Assembly: GCA_030220185.1 (NCBI GenBank)
Contig: JASPKZ010009699.1
Coordinates: forward strand, 60,922-124,921
DNA length: 64,000 bases
DNA from: Diploptera punctata
Lineage: Eukaryota; Arthropoda; Insecta; Blattodea; Blaberidae
Direction of reading: 5' to 3'
Under the pieces are notes generated by a model. That model ran no database searches and was not told the origin of the DNA. It saw only the letters and a program-made list of their open reading frames with translations. Below, in pieces: positions 63,508 to 64,000 of the stretch. The first letter of the stretch is position 1. Every line of letters begins with the position of its first letter. Both the position numbers and the translations under genes were made by a program.

Positions 63508-63945
63508 TTCATGCGAAACATGGACTCTTACTTTAAGGGAGGACATAAGATAAGTTTTTGAGAATAAAGTTCTCAGGAAACTTTTTGGACAGAAGAGAGA
63601 TGAACAGACACGCGAATGGAGAAGACTACATATCACTGACCTGTATGATCTTTATAGGAAATCAGATATAATACGAACAGTTAAGTCTCATATAGTGCGA
63701 CGAGCAGGACATGTGGCACGAATAGCCAATGAAAGAGGGACATGGATGTTTCTTGTAGGAAAATCAGAAGGAAACGCCCAGTTGGAAGACCAAGAAAGAG
63801 GTTTTAGAATAATATAACAATGAGTTTACAGAAGTAGATTATACATGGTATGATAGAAAAACATTAGATCAGGATAGGGATGTATGGAGAGCTTATGTCC
63901 GCGTGGTCATCAGTTTACAGGTTCGATAATGTCAGTGAGTTTGTT
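63508..63945 (+). pseudogene. LINE-A 3' part
   Basis: CATGCGAAACATGGACTCTT to GGTTCGATAATGTCAGTGAG, including PNGDKREQTREWRRLH-like and VRRAGHVARIANERGTW-like stretches with frameshifts. Followed by an ATT-rich window end. Confidence 0.8.
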
Positions 63946-64000
63946 AATAACAGTGATAACAGAAATAACAGCATAATAATATTATTGTTATTACTATTAT

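Overview
This window looks like repeat-dominated nuclear DNA from an insect, most plausibly a cockroach or termite (Blattodea; Periplaneta-like). The grounds are an AT-rich background, AAT/ATT microsatellites every few kb, dense 5'-truncated LINEs and tRNA-derived SINEs, Tc1/mariner-like and hAT-like relics, and divergent ionotropic-receptor (IR) sequences of the kind expanded in cockroaches. The species assignment is an inference. No intact host gene was found. Nearly every long open frame is retroelement debris, a microsatellite or minisatellite read-through, or a pseudogene.

Layout. 0-20 kb: nested transposons, including a Penelope-like element (PLE) inside a mariner-like element, a hAT-like element holding a SINE, a palindromic hammerhead-ribozyme element holding two later insertions, and an older repeat holding a LINE. 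20.6-22.8 kb: a 2.1 kb minisatellite. 24.2-30.6 kb and 38.35-50.8 kb: two copies of one segmental duplication, each with a minus-strand IR pseudogene (about 25.2-27.15 and 45.4-47.35 kb). The second copy is about twice as long because of LINE, mariner and Helitron-like insertions. 30.6-38.3 kb, between them: several LINE families, including a LINE with an inverted, partly duplicated 5' end forming a palindrome of about 380 bp per arm. 52.3-53.4 kb: a GC-rich, diverged tandem array. 53-64 kb: another hAT-like element, a second copy of an internally deleted DNA transposon first seen at 9.1 kb, LINE and SINE fragments, and a broken conserved arthropod coding fragment at 61.9 kb.

Most interesting signal. 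Hammerhead-ribozyme-like cores (CTGANGA, short stem II, GAAAC) occur at several places. One set lies in the 3' tail of a GIY-YIG Penelope-like element (3.9 kb, second copy at 13.75 kb). One lies next to another PLE C-terminus (34.74 kb, minus). The third set is in a palindromic element present three times (14.9-16.7, 27.1-27.6, 47.3-48.8 kb), where two ribozyme-like cores face each other head to head inside inverted arms. Hammerheads in PLE terminal repeats are known as a class. The paired, inverted arrangement, two copies of it beside duplicated receptor pseudogenes and one core split by a LINE insertion, is what merits follow-up.

Family labels LINE-A to LINE-K, SINE-1 to SINE-6, Rep-A, Rep-C and Rep-R are local names for this window only. 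All homology statements come from reading the sequence and from remembered family motifs; no searches were run. Boundaries are approximate unless a target-site duplication (TSD) is given.
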